Positions 21,861-34,700 of a stretch of DNA of 64,000 bases are shown in pieces. Source of the DNA: Ciona savignyi (Eukaryota; Chordata; Ascidiacea; Phlebobranchia; Cionidae); assembly GCA_000149265.1 (NCBI GenBank), contig CH003212.1, positions 76,783-140,782 on the forward strand, read 5' to 3'. Under the pieces are notes generated by a model. The model was given only the letters and a program-made list of their open reading frames with translations, was not told where the DNA came from and made no database searches. A program made the position numbers and the translations under genes. How positions within the stretch are numbered: position 1 is the first letter of the stretch; each line of letters opens with the position of its first letter.

Positions 21861-24800
21861 ATGGAAGAATTAACGACGAGTTTAAAAAGCTACAAAGTTC
21901 AGCTCGCTCAAGTGGATGCTGCACTTGCTGGTGATGAAGAAAACGATGAACTTCTGAAACTGAAGCAAGATCTTGTTGAGGTAATTACTCTACCTGGATC
22001 TGTAGACATTAATTGTTTAAATAAATTACCACCCAGTATATGAAAAACTTTCATATCTAAAAACGGTTAGGTTATGTAAATGCCATTTATTGGTGTAGAG
22101 TGGTTCCAAACTGGGCACTCTAAGGTGTACCATTAACATTAGGTACTGTGGAATGCCACGAAATGTTGCAACACTTTGGTCCCTTTCGCAATTTGATCTG
22201 GTCCATGAAGTGCTGGCAGAAATTACAAGTTAGCGTGAACTGGTGAACATTAATGGGAATCTTTCCATTCTACAATAGCCAACGCCAGACTACGATATTT
22301 CTTATGCTGAAAAATGTCCTATAATCAACTGTTAAAACTAACATACTAATGAAATATATTTTTAATGGTGTGTGACTAAAGCCTTGCAGAACTATGTATT
22401 TAAAGGATACATTTCTTAGACATACATGCCTGTCTATATTTGTGCAATACAGTCATTAATCTAATAGAATGGAATTGATAAATTCTATCATTCTGAAAAC
22501 TTTCTAATGTGTGGTTGGAAACCAAAAACGCTGTTGCCTTTAAATTCTACTTTGTTTAGATCACTAAAGTTAAAACAGTAGACACTTTTATTAAGTTTAA
22601 AACAACATATAGAAAATAAGTGTACTGTCGAATTACTATTATTACAGCTCACAAATAATCTCAACTACAATACAGTAACAGATAAAACGAAATATGCAAG
22701 CTGCATGTGCAGAAAAAGAATGAAATTTAAAAGATACATCCACTGTTTTTGTGTCTTAAATTTGATATTTGGCAAATGTGTATTTTTCTAACTAGCACTG
22801 TCAATCCAATTATTAATAACTGGCAGCATCTGCTTGTGTATATTAAGCATCATGTGATTCAACGTTTCTTGCGTTGCAATGGTTCTAAAGAAGGTTTGGA
22901 GGTTCACAAGGCACTTAACGCTCGGGCTCACAGGTCGTACCTGACAAAGTAAAAATCAATTTTTAGTTTGATAGATATGTAAGAAATTCTGACACGGTTT
23001 TAACAGTTAGTAAACATGGGAAAATTTAAAATCTATAATAAACGTCTTTTAAGGAACTGCTTTTCATGATCTTTAGACACGAAAAGTTTGCCAGACGTCG
23101 ATTAGCTTAGTTCGTACATATTGATGTCGTAAAGGTTTTCTGGTAACTTCAATTACACTAAGCACCATTCACACATTGATTGTTTGATTATCCATGTATT
23201 ATAAACAACAATTCACACATTGATTGTTGAACTTTATATTATTGCGTAATACAACCTAAATTATAATAAGTTTATAAGTAAGGAAAGTTAGTTACTATAA
23301 ATCGAATGTTTGGTACCATGGCTATAATAGAGTATGTATAAATGAACAGTATCATTATAACGTATTAACCCCAATATAACATAATGATAAATAATGATAT
23401 GCAACTATATGTGTTCGGCATAACAATGGGTAAGTGCATAAACGTTATTTTTACCGAACCCCAAGATGCAATATTATGTAAAGTTTCCCTGATAAAATAA
23501 TGCGAATTTTTAGATTAAGGTTTTATATATATTGAACAAATTCGGTCAATTTTAACAAAATCTGCTTTATGTGGTGTCATCCTGGGTGGATTATATAGCT
23601 AGTATCACTCACTGTTATGGTCATCGTATGTTTTTCAGTATTTCTACCATATGCTTTCTTTAAACAAATATCTGGTGGTTTACCTGTGCTGAACACTATA
23701 ATTTCTAGTAAGGCACGCTTTGACAGCTTGTGACAGCTTTGTCTTGTACCGTTACTGATGCACAAAAATAATTACTTTCTAAGTTTCTGCAATGTGTTTT
23801 GTTATATTTTGTTGCTAATATTTATGAATTCAGGTAATCCAGCTCACTGAAGATTTAATCGACAACGAAAATGCAGATGGACAAAGTTCGTCAAGAAAAC
23901 CGAAGTTTGAATGGGGAATTGGAGACAAATGCTTGGCACTTAAAACTGACGAAGGAAAGTAAGTTAGTCTTATAAATCTAGTTAATAGATTTAACGATTT
24001 AGAAATATGGTGTTTTAGGCTATTAAGGGTTATTGTTCTTTCATAGGTATTATGAAGCTGTTGTAGAAGACATTCTCCCTGAAAGTGAAACTGTTGCAGT
24101 TTCTTTTTGTGAGAGTGGAAAATCAGATATTTGTCAAATTTCTGCTCTTAAACCTGCTATTGGAGGAAAGGCAGGCCCAGGATCGTTGCATTGGAAAAGT
24201 AAGAAAAATCATCTCAGGTAAATGCAGCTTTTTTAATTGTGATTGACACGTCTATTTTATATAAACTTTTGTGAAGCAATTATGGAAATCACATAATCCC
24301 ACTGAGCTAAATGTACATAGTATTTTATGCACATTGCACTCCTATGTTGAATGTTAACAATCAAATCTCCATCTCCACCACAGCACACAACATTATTTGA
24401 TCCGGGTTTATCATCCTACTATCACAGGAAAGAGGAAATCATAGCGCAAAGGGAATACAGAAAAAAGAGAAACCTAAAAAAGAAAATGCGGATAAAGGAA
24501 AAGGAGGCAGAATCTGAGATTTCGAAGAATAAATGGAAAGATTTCAACAAGAAGGTTTACTCCAAAACTTCAAAGGGAAAAGTGAGTAGACAACAAATTA
24601 CTAGCATAGCATAAGTATAAATGTCTGGAGTAACACGCACATAATGCCAACCACTTATACTAATGTAAAAGTATATAATGTGAATCAACAACGATACACA
24701 AAATCACAGTATTTTATGTGCTGAACAGTATTTGTTTTTAGTTTTATATTTTTCCCCCTCTTCATTTACATAAAATCTTAGATTTGCTTAAGGAAACCAG

Positions 24801-24968
24801 ATTCTTATCCGTACTAATCTTACTTCATAGGTAAAGAAGAGTATATTTGCGTCACCTGACGGTGTTGGTGGTAAAGTTGGTGTGGGTACATGTGGAGTTG
24901 CTGATAAACAGATGACCAAATTTGACCTCGGAGCTAAATATAATGCCCGTCATTTAGTACCAAGATGA
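21861..24968 (+). CDS. smndc1: SMNDC1 / SPF30 splicing factor
   Basis: Five exons join in phase: 21,861-21,980, 23,834-23,958, 24,047-24,217, 24,428-24,581 and 24,831-24,968 (TGA), giving 235 aa against 238 in human. SMNDC1 is a nuclear Tudor protein needed for joining the tri-snRNP to the prespliceosome. The N-terminal helix region (MEELTTSLKSYKVQLAQVDA), Tudor domain (about residues 65-120), the basic coiled segment after KKEEIIAQREYRKKR-like sequence and the C-terminal block (SIFASPDGVGGKVGVGTCG to ARHLVPR) all match the human protein. In the Tudor domain the usual cage Trp is Lys77 and one usual Tyr is Ser105, while Tyr84 and Phe102 remain, so methylarginine binding may be weakened. An AG shortly before the ATG fits a trans-splice acceptor. 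Intron 1 is long (1.85 kb); the others are short. Confidence 0.96.
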
Positions 24969-25165
24969 TGATTAGAAAGTAAGGATAAATTTTGCCAACT
25001 ATTTTGTACAACTGGATCGGATTGCAGCGCCTCACAGATTCTCGTGATGTCCAGTTATGAGTCACGAGGATTGGTGGGGAAATTCTAAAAATACTGTATA
25101 CAATTTTGAAAGTCTCATTTCCTTGTTTTTATATATGTGATTAATCTTGTTTTGTGATGAATTTA

Positions 25166-25171
25166 AATAAA
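25166..25171 (+). promoter_or_regulatory. Probable polyadenylation signal of smndc1
   Basis: AATAAA about 200 nt after the smndc1 stop codon, on the coding strand, with a T-rich stretch downstream. Confidence 0.6.
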
Positions 25172-25324
25172 CCTGCTGTAGCACAGTGTTATTAAATTTT
25201 ACCACTGATTAGGTGTTTTCTGAAACCTAACAACTCTTTACTATATAATCAAATTTAGAAGATATCGCTTTACAAAGGAAAAAAGAACCCAATATTCCAC
25301 TTGATTTTTTTGGTTCGTTAGGTG

Positions 25325-25411
25325 AATTGCACAAGGATACAATCGGCTGGTTACAGTTTTGAACCTGCAACCCTGTGGTTAAAAGGCGTCGCACTAATTC
25401 ACCAGGCAAAT
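25325..25411 (-). repeat. Partial tRNA-derived SINE head
   Basis: On the minus strand it resembles the tRNA-like head of the SINE at 25,543-25,833 (box-like GGTTGCAGGTTC) but lacks the body and tail. An old fragment. Confidence 0.5.
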
Positions 25412-25542
25412 CAATCCAGACTGGTCCAACAGGACCGAGGTGCTGCGGATAAGCTGACTTACAATATCGCATCCGCTGTACCTTGTTCACACTTCGCTTT
25501 TATAAAAAAGTACGCATCACTGGTTGTAGTCCAACAACAAAG

Positions 25543-25833
25543 TTAGGATAGGATATTCATGTTTATCCCCGTGAATGGGAAAACCAAGGGGGTTATCACA
25601 CGGGCAATCGTCAGATCACCTCGCGCCCATCGTCGGGTTACCGGAGCTATTGCAGTGTGTTGTTTATGATAGACACGTTCCTTCAATTTGGTAGAACCCA
25701 TTTATCCGCTGGGTTCAGGCAATGTCCGTAGAGTGCCTTGCCCAAGGACACAACCGACTAGCTAGCGACTAGTTTCGCACCTGCAACCTTTCGATTGAAA
25801 GGCGACGCACTTAACCGCTAGACCACCGGGCGG
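25543..25833 (-). mobile_element. tRNA-derived SINE, full-length copy
   Basis: On the minus strand it starts CCGCCCGGTGGTCTAGCGGT (box A type) followed by GGTTGCAGGTGCGAA (box B type), so the head is tRNA-derived. A unique body of about 220 bp follows, with a 3' tail of TATCC units (TATCCTATCCTAA). Further copies lie at 35,913-36,198 and 45,190-45,485. Flanks CAACAAAG and ACAAAAG suggest a short target duplication. It is non-coding and would depend on a LINE partner. Confidence 0.85.
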
Positions 25834-25839
25834 ACAAAA

Positions 25840-27740
25840 GTTCACGAGCCAAAGCAAGTCAAACTTCAAGGACCCATTGAAAAAATAGAAGATAAACAAA
25901 TAAATCATCCAACCATAGAAAACTACTACAGCAGTGCAATTACCACAGGCCTAGCCTAATTGTACATCCGAAATTCTTATGTAAAATTTGGTCGCATATG
26001 GTATAAATTTACATGCAATGGAAATAGCTGCTTAATGTGTTTTTATATAAATCACTGTTAATGCTAATCTAGTGAAGTATCAATTGGTATATATATTTGT
26101 ATAAAAAAAGACTAAGCAAAACCGTCTTCACAGTTAAATAAACGGTGAATGGGTTATAGAAGGGTTGTGCGCATTTATTGATTTTTAGACTGGCGGGCCA
26201 AGTGATCGAGCCGCCACTTACGTAGTTTGTCACTATTGATAAAAAACACATTAAACTAAGAAATACGGTAAGTTACTGCTTAAAACCAAAAAGCACCGTT
26301 GCGTTAAGCGACGCACAGATATGGCCGTAACATCACAATTTAGCTGTGATATCGGTAAAGTCGTGCAATATGTGAATAACCGCGGGCCAAAGTTTGCCCA
26401 TGTCTAGGCAATACGGTACCCGATTTATAAAAACGAACACTAGTTATTGTTTATACGTGGAAAGAAATGCAATCTTTCGATGTCGTTTTGTTGTTTCCGT
26501 CGTAAATTGGGAATTGCCGGTCACACAGGTGACATTATTCTGTTGATCTTTGATGTTACCGCCTTGGTCGACACCGCGAATTATCGCGATGCCCCAACTT
26601 AGTTAAATCTCCATCCATCTAGTTTACTTTTTTTGGATACGAGCAGACTGACTAATTCCCGACCCACCAGTTTCTTTATATACAAACAAACGATCTGCAT
26701 CATGTAGTTGATATACTTCAGGTCATCAGGTTTTTGAACGTTTTTGCATGTGGAAACATACTTTTAAATATAAATCCTTACAGCCGACGGGTTTTAGATT
26801 TGACAATGAGCTAATTGCGTGCATGTAGCCTACAAGGTACTTGGCGAATATCGCTAGAACCCAGTCGATTAATGGGTTGTTCTCAAATAAACGTCTAAAT
26901 TTAGAGTCTAAATCACATCGCAACAGGTCTGGTAAACCGACAGCGAGCATGAGGTAATCTATTGCCTGTGTAATAACTCTCCGGCGTTTCCCATTAAATA
27001 TAAAACATCAATATTTCATCCGGATTCTTTAGCTGAAAGGTTTCTTAGCTTTTTGGCCGCACTAATAATATATTAATTTAGCAATAATATTAACCCGGGA
27101 AGCGTTCGTTAAGGAACAGTTTTCGAACGGGCATGTTTTTGCGTTTCGTAACGATTACAAGTTTAGTCTATTAGTAATCAGCCCGTGTTTAACTTGCATG
27201 TTGATTTGTTCCGGCGATAAGCCATTAAAGCTAATATTTTGGACAATAACCAAATCAGAGAAATAGTAAATACCGTCTGCTGTCGCTTAGCCTTAGGGTA
27301 TAAGTTGTTTAACTATTTCGGTACAATACTGAATGTGGGAACAACAAATTTGTTACCGGTTTTCTATGTGCAACTATTTTCCCAGTTAACATACATAATG
27401 GCTACTTTTAACAGATGGTGACAATTTCCTGTCGTTTCCCCCGTCCTTAGTTTGTATGTTAGAAAAGGAGTCACAAAACATTTCTAAATGTTCTTGTTGT
27501 CCATGGACCAGGCTTTTTCTCGGTAGACCACAGTGATTACCTCAAATTTGGAGCCATTCCGTACAACTTTTAAAAATAATGGGTTAAAAATTGGAGCAGG
27601 AACAAATATTTTACCATAATCAATATTTTGACACTACTGTTTCAATTTTGGACTATAAACAACTTATGGTGTTTTTTACAGAAGGTAAAGTAACCGGGAA
27701 AAAGCGTGAACGTTTATCACGGTTATCGTGGGTTAACACT
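25840..27740. other. Intergenic region with one possible orphan exon
   Basis: No firm gene. On the minus strand an open stretch from about 26,995 to 26,838 reads without stops, has balanced codons (RRRVITQAIDYLMLAVGLPD) and ends at AAG before GTACCT, a plausible donor. No partner exon and no family recognised. The rest is AT-rich, with a slightly GC-richer part at 26,280-26,640. Confidence 0.25.
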
Positions 27741-27749
27741 ACGCGTTTC

Positions 27750-27775
27750 TTTAGTTTAAGTAGAACCCATTAAAG
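27750..27775 (-). repeat. SINE remnant split by a MITE
   Basis: AGTAGAACCCATT matches the SINE body (GGTAGAACCCATTAATCCGC). The remaining body (GGGTTCAGCCGATGTCCGCA) resumes at about 28,367-28,410, after the MITE. Confidence 0.6.
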
Positions 27776-28356
27776 CAGGGGTCGGCAACCTTTTCATAGT
27801 CGCGGGCCAAAACCAAACTTAACATGATCTCCGCGGGCCGTAATAAATTTCTTAACTCCACATCAACTTTTTGTACGTTTTAATAACATTTCAAGATTGC
27901 AAAATCAATTAGAAAATATATGTTTACTACCTAGTATTAGCCTATCTATCGTACAGGACTTTAGTTAGTAAAGAACACGATGCAAACACATAAAAAAGCA
28001 AAAGAGATGTATGTTGTGTCATAATGTACATGTCATAATATGTGTCATGACGTCAGAATGTCATAATATTATAATTGGATTGCTTCTACTCGTACTATTG
28101 CGTATGCCAACAAACACACACACTTATTGCTTTCTCTCAAAGCATTGTCTTTGTCTGCACGCACACATTCTCAATAGACACGGTCATCGCATTTTGTTAT
28201 TATTGCCGCATAGATTGTTAAAATTCATCAAAATCTAAGATATGGTAGATGACAGAGTGGGCCGTATTCTATAATACTTCAGTAAGATGTCTCGGGCCGG
28301 ATGATTTTGCTTGGCGGTCCGGATGTGGCCCGCGGGCCGTAGGTTGCCGACCCCTG
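27776..28356. mobile_element. hAT-type MITE with perfect 8-bp duplication
   Basis: 581 bp with ends CAGGGGTCGGCAACC and GGTTGCCGACCCCTG, and GGCCCGCGG-type motifs just inside both ends. The 8-bp duplication CATTAAAG sits at 27,768-27,775 and 28,357-28,364. There is no transposase frame. It inserted into a SINE copy. Confidence 0.93.
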
Positions 28357-28727
28357 CATTAAAGCATTGGGTTCAGCCGATGTCCGCAAAATGTCCTGCC
28401 AGATGCCTGCAAACCCTTACCACAACCAAATTGCCCATTGGTTTATTTGTTTATTCTTGTAGAATTAGTTACGTTGGAACTTCAATGAACGTGAGCTACA
28501 CATACTTTTATGTTAACTTGTTAGATTTATTTATTAAGAAAATTAACATACACTCTATATATTAACACCAAAATTGCAAAACACTCCGATCAAGATTTTA
28601 CAAAATTAACATTATATAAAATTATCTATAAGGAACTTCTGCTAAAATCGCTAACTACAATTTTGGCAACATTATGGAAAGTTGACATGACACCATCAAG
28701 TAGTGAGTGCAAAATGTTGAAATCAGC

Positions 28728-31700
28728 CTAGTATTCCAAAGTCACAGTTTTAGTTTTCAAGTATTCGTTTAAAGCATCCTCGCCTAAAGAAAAAAGAATT
28801 GTGAAGTAATACAGAAACAATTGATCCTCTAACTATTATATTTTTAAAAATATCACACTTACAAAAAATAGAATTATATTTAGTACTTACCAAGGTCCTT
28901 GCCGAACCCAGATTGTTTAAATCCTCCAAACGGAGCTGCAACATCAGTTTTGTTATAAGTGTTAACAAATACAGTGCCGGCATCAAGTTTTTCGGACACA
29001 TAAAGTGCTTTGCTGATGTCCTTGGTGAAAACGCCAGATGCCAATCCATATTCGGTATTGTTTGCTCGCTTGAGAACTCCATCAACATCTCTGTGAGAAT
29101 ATATAATTTACCGACATTCATTTTTTAAGATGTGTCAACACTACAAAACAATAAATGAAAAATAGTAACTGACCCATCAGTGAATTTTGAGATGACCATT
29201 ACAGGTCCAAATGATTCCTCTTTAGCCACATACATGTGATCTTGTACGTCAGTAACAACGCTTGGCATCATGAAAAGACCTGGCATGTCACATTGTTTAC
29301 CACCGTATACCAAAGTGGCTCCTTCCTTTACAGCCACGTCACAATATTCAACCAATTTGTCTAAATGAGCCCTGTGGGAAATAATTAATTTATAGTAGAC
29401 GCCGTTAATGTCGATCGTTTAACTGTATGTAGTTTTGGTCACAGGCGCAATCACAAAACTCTTTATCTGGAACTATATTCACTAACTGCCTTTTATACTG
29501 TTTCAAAATACAATGAATGTCCTTTATAATCAAACTTAAAAGTCGGAAAAAATTTAATAAACTTCGTGGGCGTTGTGTATGTCCATAATAGCTACTCCAG
29601 TCGAAAACAACATTAGAAAGTATGTCCTAAACAGGCTGTGCAATACTAAAATCTAAATAGAAAAAATTAACACCAATCAAGTTTGTGACGAGGGTTAAAA
29701 TGCCATATATTTGTTTTAGTATAAATAATAAATTATCAAGTGCACTCGATTCAAATTGAAAAATTAAACCAACTTGTGATTTTGAGGTCCATGATCAGTA
29801 CTAGCACTTAGCGGATCTCCAATTTTCATCTTCTTGATTTCTTCAATGATCCTCGCCACATATTCATCATGGATGGATTCCTCTACGAAGAGACGCCCTG
29901 CTGCAATGCAATTCTCACCTTTGTTGAAGAACACAGAGCTCATGCCCTGCACAGAATAATTGCTTTAAATCCACTGTTGTCACTAGAAACAACTTAATTC
30001 TCAAGATCTTGCATGAAAGTGGAAAATGACTGTGTATATAACAACCAAAATTGTACTTTTACGGAGATGTTTCATAAATTAGCTCTATTGCATTATTAAA
30101 TAAGTCTGCAGGTGCGTTGCTATGTAATGTCACTAACATCCAATTTTATGAAGTTTGCTCCAAAATGTAATCACTTTATCCAAATATAAAATCGACAAGC
30201 TATAACTAAAGTCCATGCAACACTCACAAATCTGACAGCTTTATCCATGTCACAATCACTGAAAATAATAAGAGGAGACTTTCCTCCCAGCTCCAGTGAT
30301 ACCTTCTTTAGGTTGCTGACAGCAGCACTGGGATGATAAAGTATTTAAGAAACATTTTAGGTATCAGTAGACACACCCCTTTACTATTTTTATACAGTAG
30401 CAAGTAAAACATTCCATTAAAAGAAATTATTTCTAGATAATTATGTCTTGAACCTTTTCATGATCTGCTTTCCAATCGGAGTGGATCCAGTGAAACCAAG
30501 TTTTCTTATGTCAGGATGATCAGCCAAACGCTGCCCAATGTTGGAACCAGCACCTGGTAAAATGTTGATCACTCCCTTCGGAAAACCAGCCTTCACAACC
30601 AATTCCGCAAACTGTAAGATACAAGATGGTGTTTTAGAGGTGAGTTTTTAATATGAAAACCAACTACTTTTGTGTTAAACATAATCTGTGAATTGATTAA
30701 CAATGTTACACTTTTGGGCAGGGTCTCGATAACCTGTAGTGAGCAGCTCTCATCGATATATATAAAATGCTTGTATTGACGTAAGCAGTATAAAATCACA
30801 AGTCAACCAAAACACAATGTAGTGGTCACATGTAAAAGCAAACAGGCGGTAAACTCTAACGGTTTTTGGCGGGTAAGATAACGAACGATAAATGCGACAG
30901 GTCAAAGAGTTGATTGTCCTCAAGCAATCAGCGCACGCACCAAAAACACGTATCAAGATAAAACATGTAACAAAAATTGTTAATTTGCGAGAATACACAC
31001 TTGGTAAAAAAGATGTTGATTCAGAAACAATTCCAGCACAATGAACAGAACAGGTATTAACCGAAACCACTTCACTTAGCTTTAAAATTACCTTCAGTGC
31101 AGTAAGTGGGGTAACTTGAGCAGGTTTCAACACCATGGTATTGCCGGCAGCTAAGCAAGACGCCATTTTCCAAGCCAACATCATAAGCGGATAGTTCCAT
31201 GGTATTACTATCGCACAAACACTGGAATGTGATACTTGATTAATATGCTTGGGTGAAAAAAGAAACCGAAGCCTTATTTTCAAAAATATGTTTGTTCAGG
31301 CGCAATCAGTATTATTATACCTTAAATTACATATTTAGAACTTAGTTCGACAATTATTTACATTGATAAACATTTTAACAAATAGTACATTTAAATTGAT
31401 TTCATACCCAATTGGCTCTCGCTTTGTGTAAGTGAGGTTTCTGTTGGGGCTTGCTTGATTGATTGGTATTGTCTTACCATGTATTTTATCGCACCATCCA
31501 GCATAATACCTGTAAAGGGATTACAGTACATTGGTTATTCTTTCTTCCAACTGTTAGCACAGCAGCCACTCAACCTGAATGTTTGGATAGACATTCCCAC
31601 GTGGGTTTTAAGAGCTAAAGTATACACAGCTCCCGAGTCGATGGATTCGATGGTGGCCAGCTCCTCTTGGTGTTCTTCCATGAGGTCAGCCAGCTTGAAC

Positions 31701-34700
31701 ATGAGCTGTCCGCGGTCCCGAGGGTTGATAGTGGACCATGGTCCCACCTCAAATGCTTCCTTGGCAGCTTCAACAGCCTCATCCACATCCTCAACTGTGG
31801 CTTTTGATACTTTGCAGATCACCTACATGAAAGAAATACTTGAAATACACGATCCAGGAGGCCAATATAAGAATACAAGCAGCTAAATGCTGAAATTTGT
31901 TTTTAAAAACTCCATATTTTATTTAACCTTACCTTTTTTACACATTTTAAAGTTAAACAATGGATTTAAGTTTTACACTAAATGAACTTTATTATACATC
32001 TACCAGTAACTTATATTACTAGAAAGCCTTTTGGCAAACTTACATCTAAACAAATTTTGGAATAGGTATTATTTTTTTTCGTGCACATTAAGTTGAGAAA
32101 CTTACGGATTCATCAGCTGGGTTGATCGTGTTGTATTCATCATTGTTGGACGAATCAACAAATTCATTGTTGATAAACAGTTGATGAGGCATCTTTAACA
32201 ATTTTCCGTTGACCGTCTTTTCAGCATAATCAACGTCAAGTTCTTCTTCTACTTCCAACCCACGAGAAACACGCACCACCTTGATTAGTCGAAAAATAAT
32301 TTATTTCTTATGTCTTATACACCACCATCTGTACAAGGCCAGTATTGCATGTCCAAAGGAAGACACTTTGTAAAAGAGATGAGTATTTGGTCTGGTAGTT
32401 AATAATCAATATAGCCAATTAACTTTACAGTTATGTGTCTATGGGGAGTACTTCTACCTAGCCAGTACTACAAATTAAACTTATCCACGGTAACAGCTGA
32501 ACCATAGAAATTACACTAACAAACAAAACTCAGTTCTATGTATGGAAAAGAGATAATTGTACAATGTACACTTTATACGGACAAATTGTAGGCGAATCAA
32601 TACCATACCTTTTGAACAAATGCTCCAAAAGTGGTATTCATGTAAACATCCTCACTTTTTAAAACAACTTCCACTGCTTGTTTGATTTCTTCAACAAGTC
32701 TGTATAAAGAATAACTGTGTGAATTATGTTTAAAAAACAGGTTACTTAGTTAAAGCATTTAAGTAAAACAATATTTTACAAATAATTTACTGCCTATTTG
32801 ATGATTTTCAAAATCATTTTGTTTTAAAATGTATATTTTTACCATTGCATAATTTTAAAACCACTTAAAGTTAACACCTAAAACTTATCATTTTTCATTG
32901 TGCTAAACAGTTAGTTTAAAGTAATATTGAGTAAAAATTGTAAACAAGAAAAATTTTTTTTATTTTATTTTAATATATAAATTTATAATGAAATAATGCT
33001 TTATAATAAAAACTCATATCAAACAGTGGCTAAAGTATTTGTTTAATTTTAAATTAAAAAAATATGCCTGTATATAATCAATATGTTTTGTTATGCTATT
33101 AATTCGACTCTTTAGTTGCATCAATGGCTGAAATTGTAGTTTCTCATGATTACTCAAGAGTTGGAGAGAAAATGTTTATATTATGTGGTTACTGGTTATA
33201 CAATTTAGTTTATAACCTAGCTTTTATATATAACCCAACCCCCAAAAAGATGTAAAATTATTATAAAAAGTTGACTTTTCACCTTACAACATCCATTGAA
33301 CCAGCACCAGATTTAAAGAAATCTGTCTCATCCTCAATAGCCTTGTTCAGTATACCCCACCATGCCGATGAAATCTTTTCCTTCATGATCAACTCATCTG
33401 CATCAAGCTCCAAACTCTCAGAAGCATCCGCTTGTCCAAATTTTGAGGCAGGAACCATTTTTCCATCAGAGTATTGAATGTTCTTAACATTAATCTGCAC
33501 CAATATATAAAAGAAATAAGAAAAAAAATAATCTTTAAATAAGAGGTGCCTAATATGCCCTAGTTCTATTTAAGCTATGTACCTATGTCATATAAATTCA
33601 TGAACAAACATTTTTATCATTTACCGCATTTCCACCATCTTTTTAAGACTGTAATAACTATTAGACCTATAATAAACTTCTAAACTTTACCTTTTTCCCA
33701 TCATTTCCATAGAGAAGCAGACCATTTTTGTGCACAATACCAGGTTGCGACATTCCTTTCACTTGCACATGTTCTCCAGTTGGTAACTTGCTTCTATGCA
33801 TACTTGAACCATACAGCTGTACCTTCTGCATTTAACAAAAACAGCATTGAGCAGGACTTTAAATTGTTCAAGAGGTTTGTATTTTGATACATTAATGGTC
33901 ATATATGCAATGTAAAAATAATGATAAATAAGTCATATATGCCCTGTAAAAATAAATATAAATAAGAACTACTTGTGTTAACAAACCTCATCATTTATTA
34001 CTGTCCAGGCACCGGGAACCTTGTCATTTCCCCTGATAAAGTTATGCAGGTTGATAGCGGGTTGGTCCCATTTGATTTGGGCTGTTGAATGTTTCATAAT
34101 ACCTTCGTATGTTGCACCTTCCTCAGGTTGAATTATACTTGGTGCTTTGCCATCAGCGATTAGTTGAACAGCTTCACCCTGGTGATTATAAATTTATAAT
34201 TAAACACAATATGTACAAATATAAAGTTAAATAGTTAAATAAACAGCAAGGCTCGTTCCAAACAATTTCATATTTAAAATAATGGGTCGACTAGGAAACA
34301 GTAATATATGTGGAAAATGTTCATAAAGCAAAAATATAAAATAAAATTAACCATTGCTTTAATTCCTTCAGGGTATAGGAAGCGATTGTATATATCATCA
34401 ACAGTGTCGTTTGCTTTGACATCACAATCACGCTGAAGTAAAATCGGGCCGGTATCTAATCCATCATCTGCCCAGAAAATTGTAAAACCAGCCTTTTTGT
34501 CACCGGACATCAATGTCCTAAAAAAAATTAAAATAACTAGGCTGTTTGTCACAAGCATGATTTTGTTACAACAAAATTTTCAAGAAAATGAATATAGTAT
34601 AAATAAAGAACTAACGAAGGATTATGGGTTGCCAGGTGCAAAGTATATACAACCATTTTAGCTACATTCTGGTATACGGAACCAAGAGGAATCTATAAGT

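Noticed and set aside
22749-22952. Open frame in smndc1 intron 1 (IINNWQHLLVYIKHH)
   Set aside because: It looks mildly protein-like, but it has no matching human SMNDC1 segment, the flanking exons join in phase without it, and no partner exon is seen.
25543-25833. A functional tRNA gene on the minus strand
   Set aside because: Box A- and B-like motifs are present, but the cloverleaf is not complete and the same head with the same body and tail recurs elsewhere; it is a SINE head.
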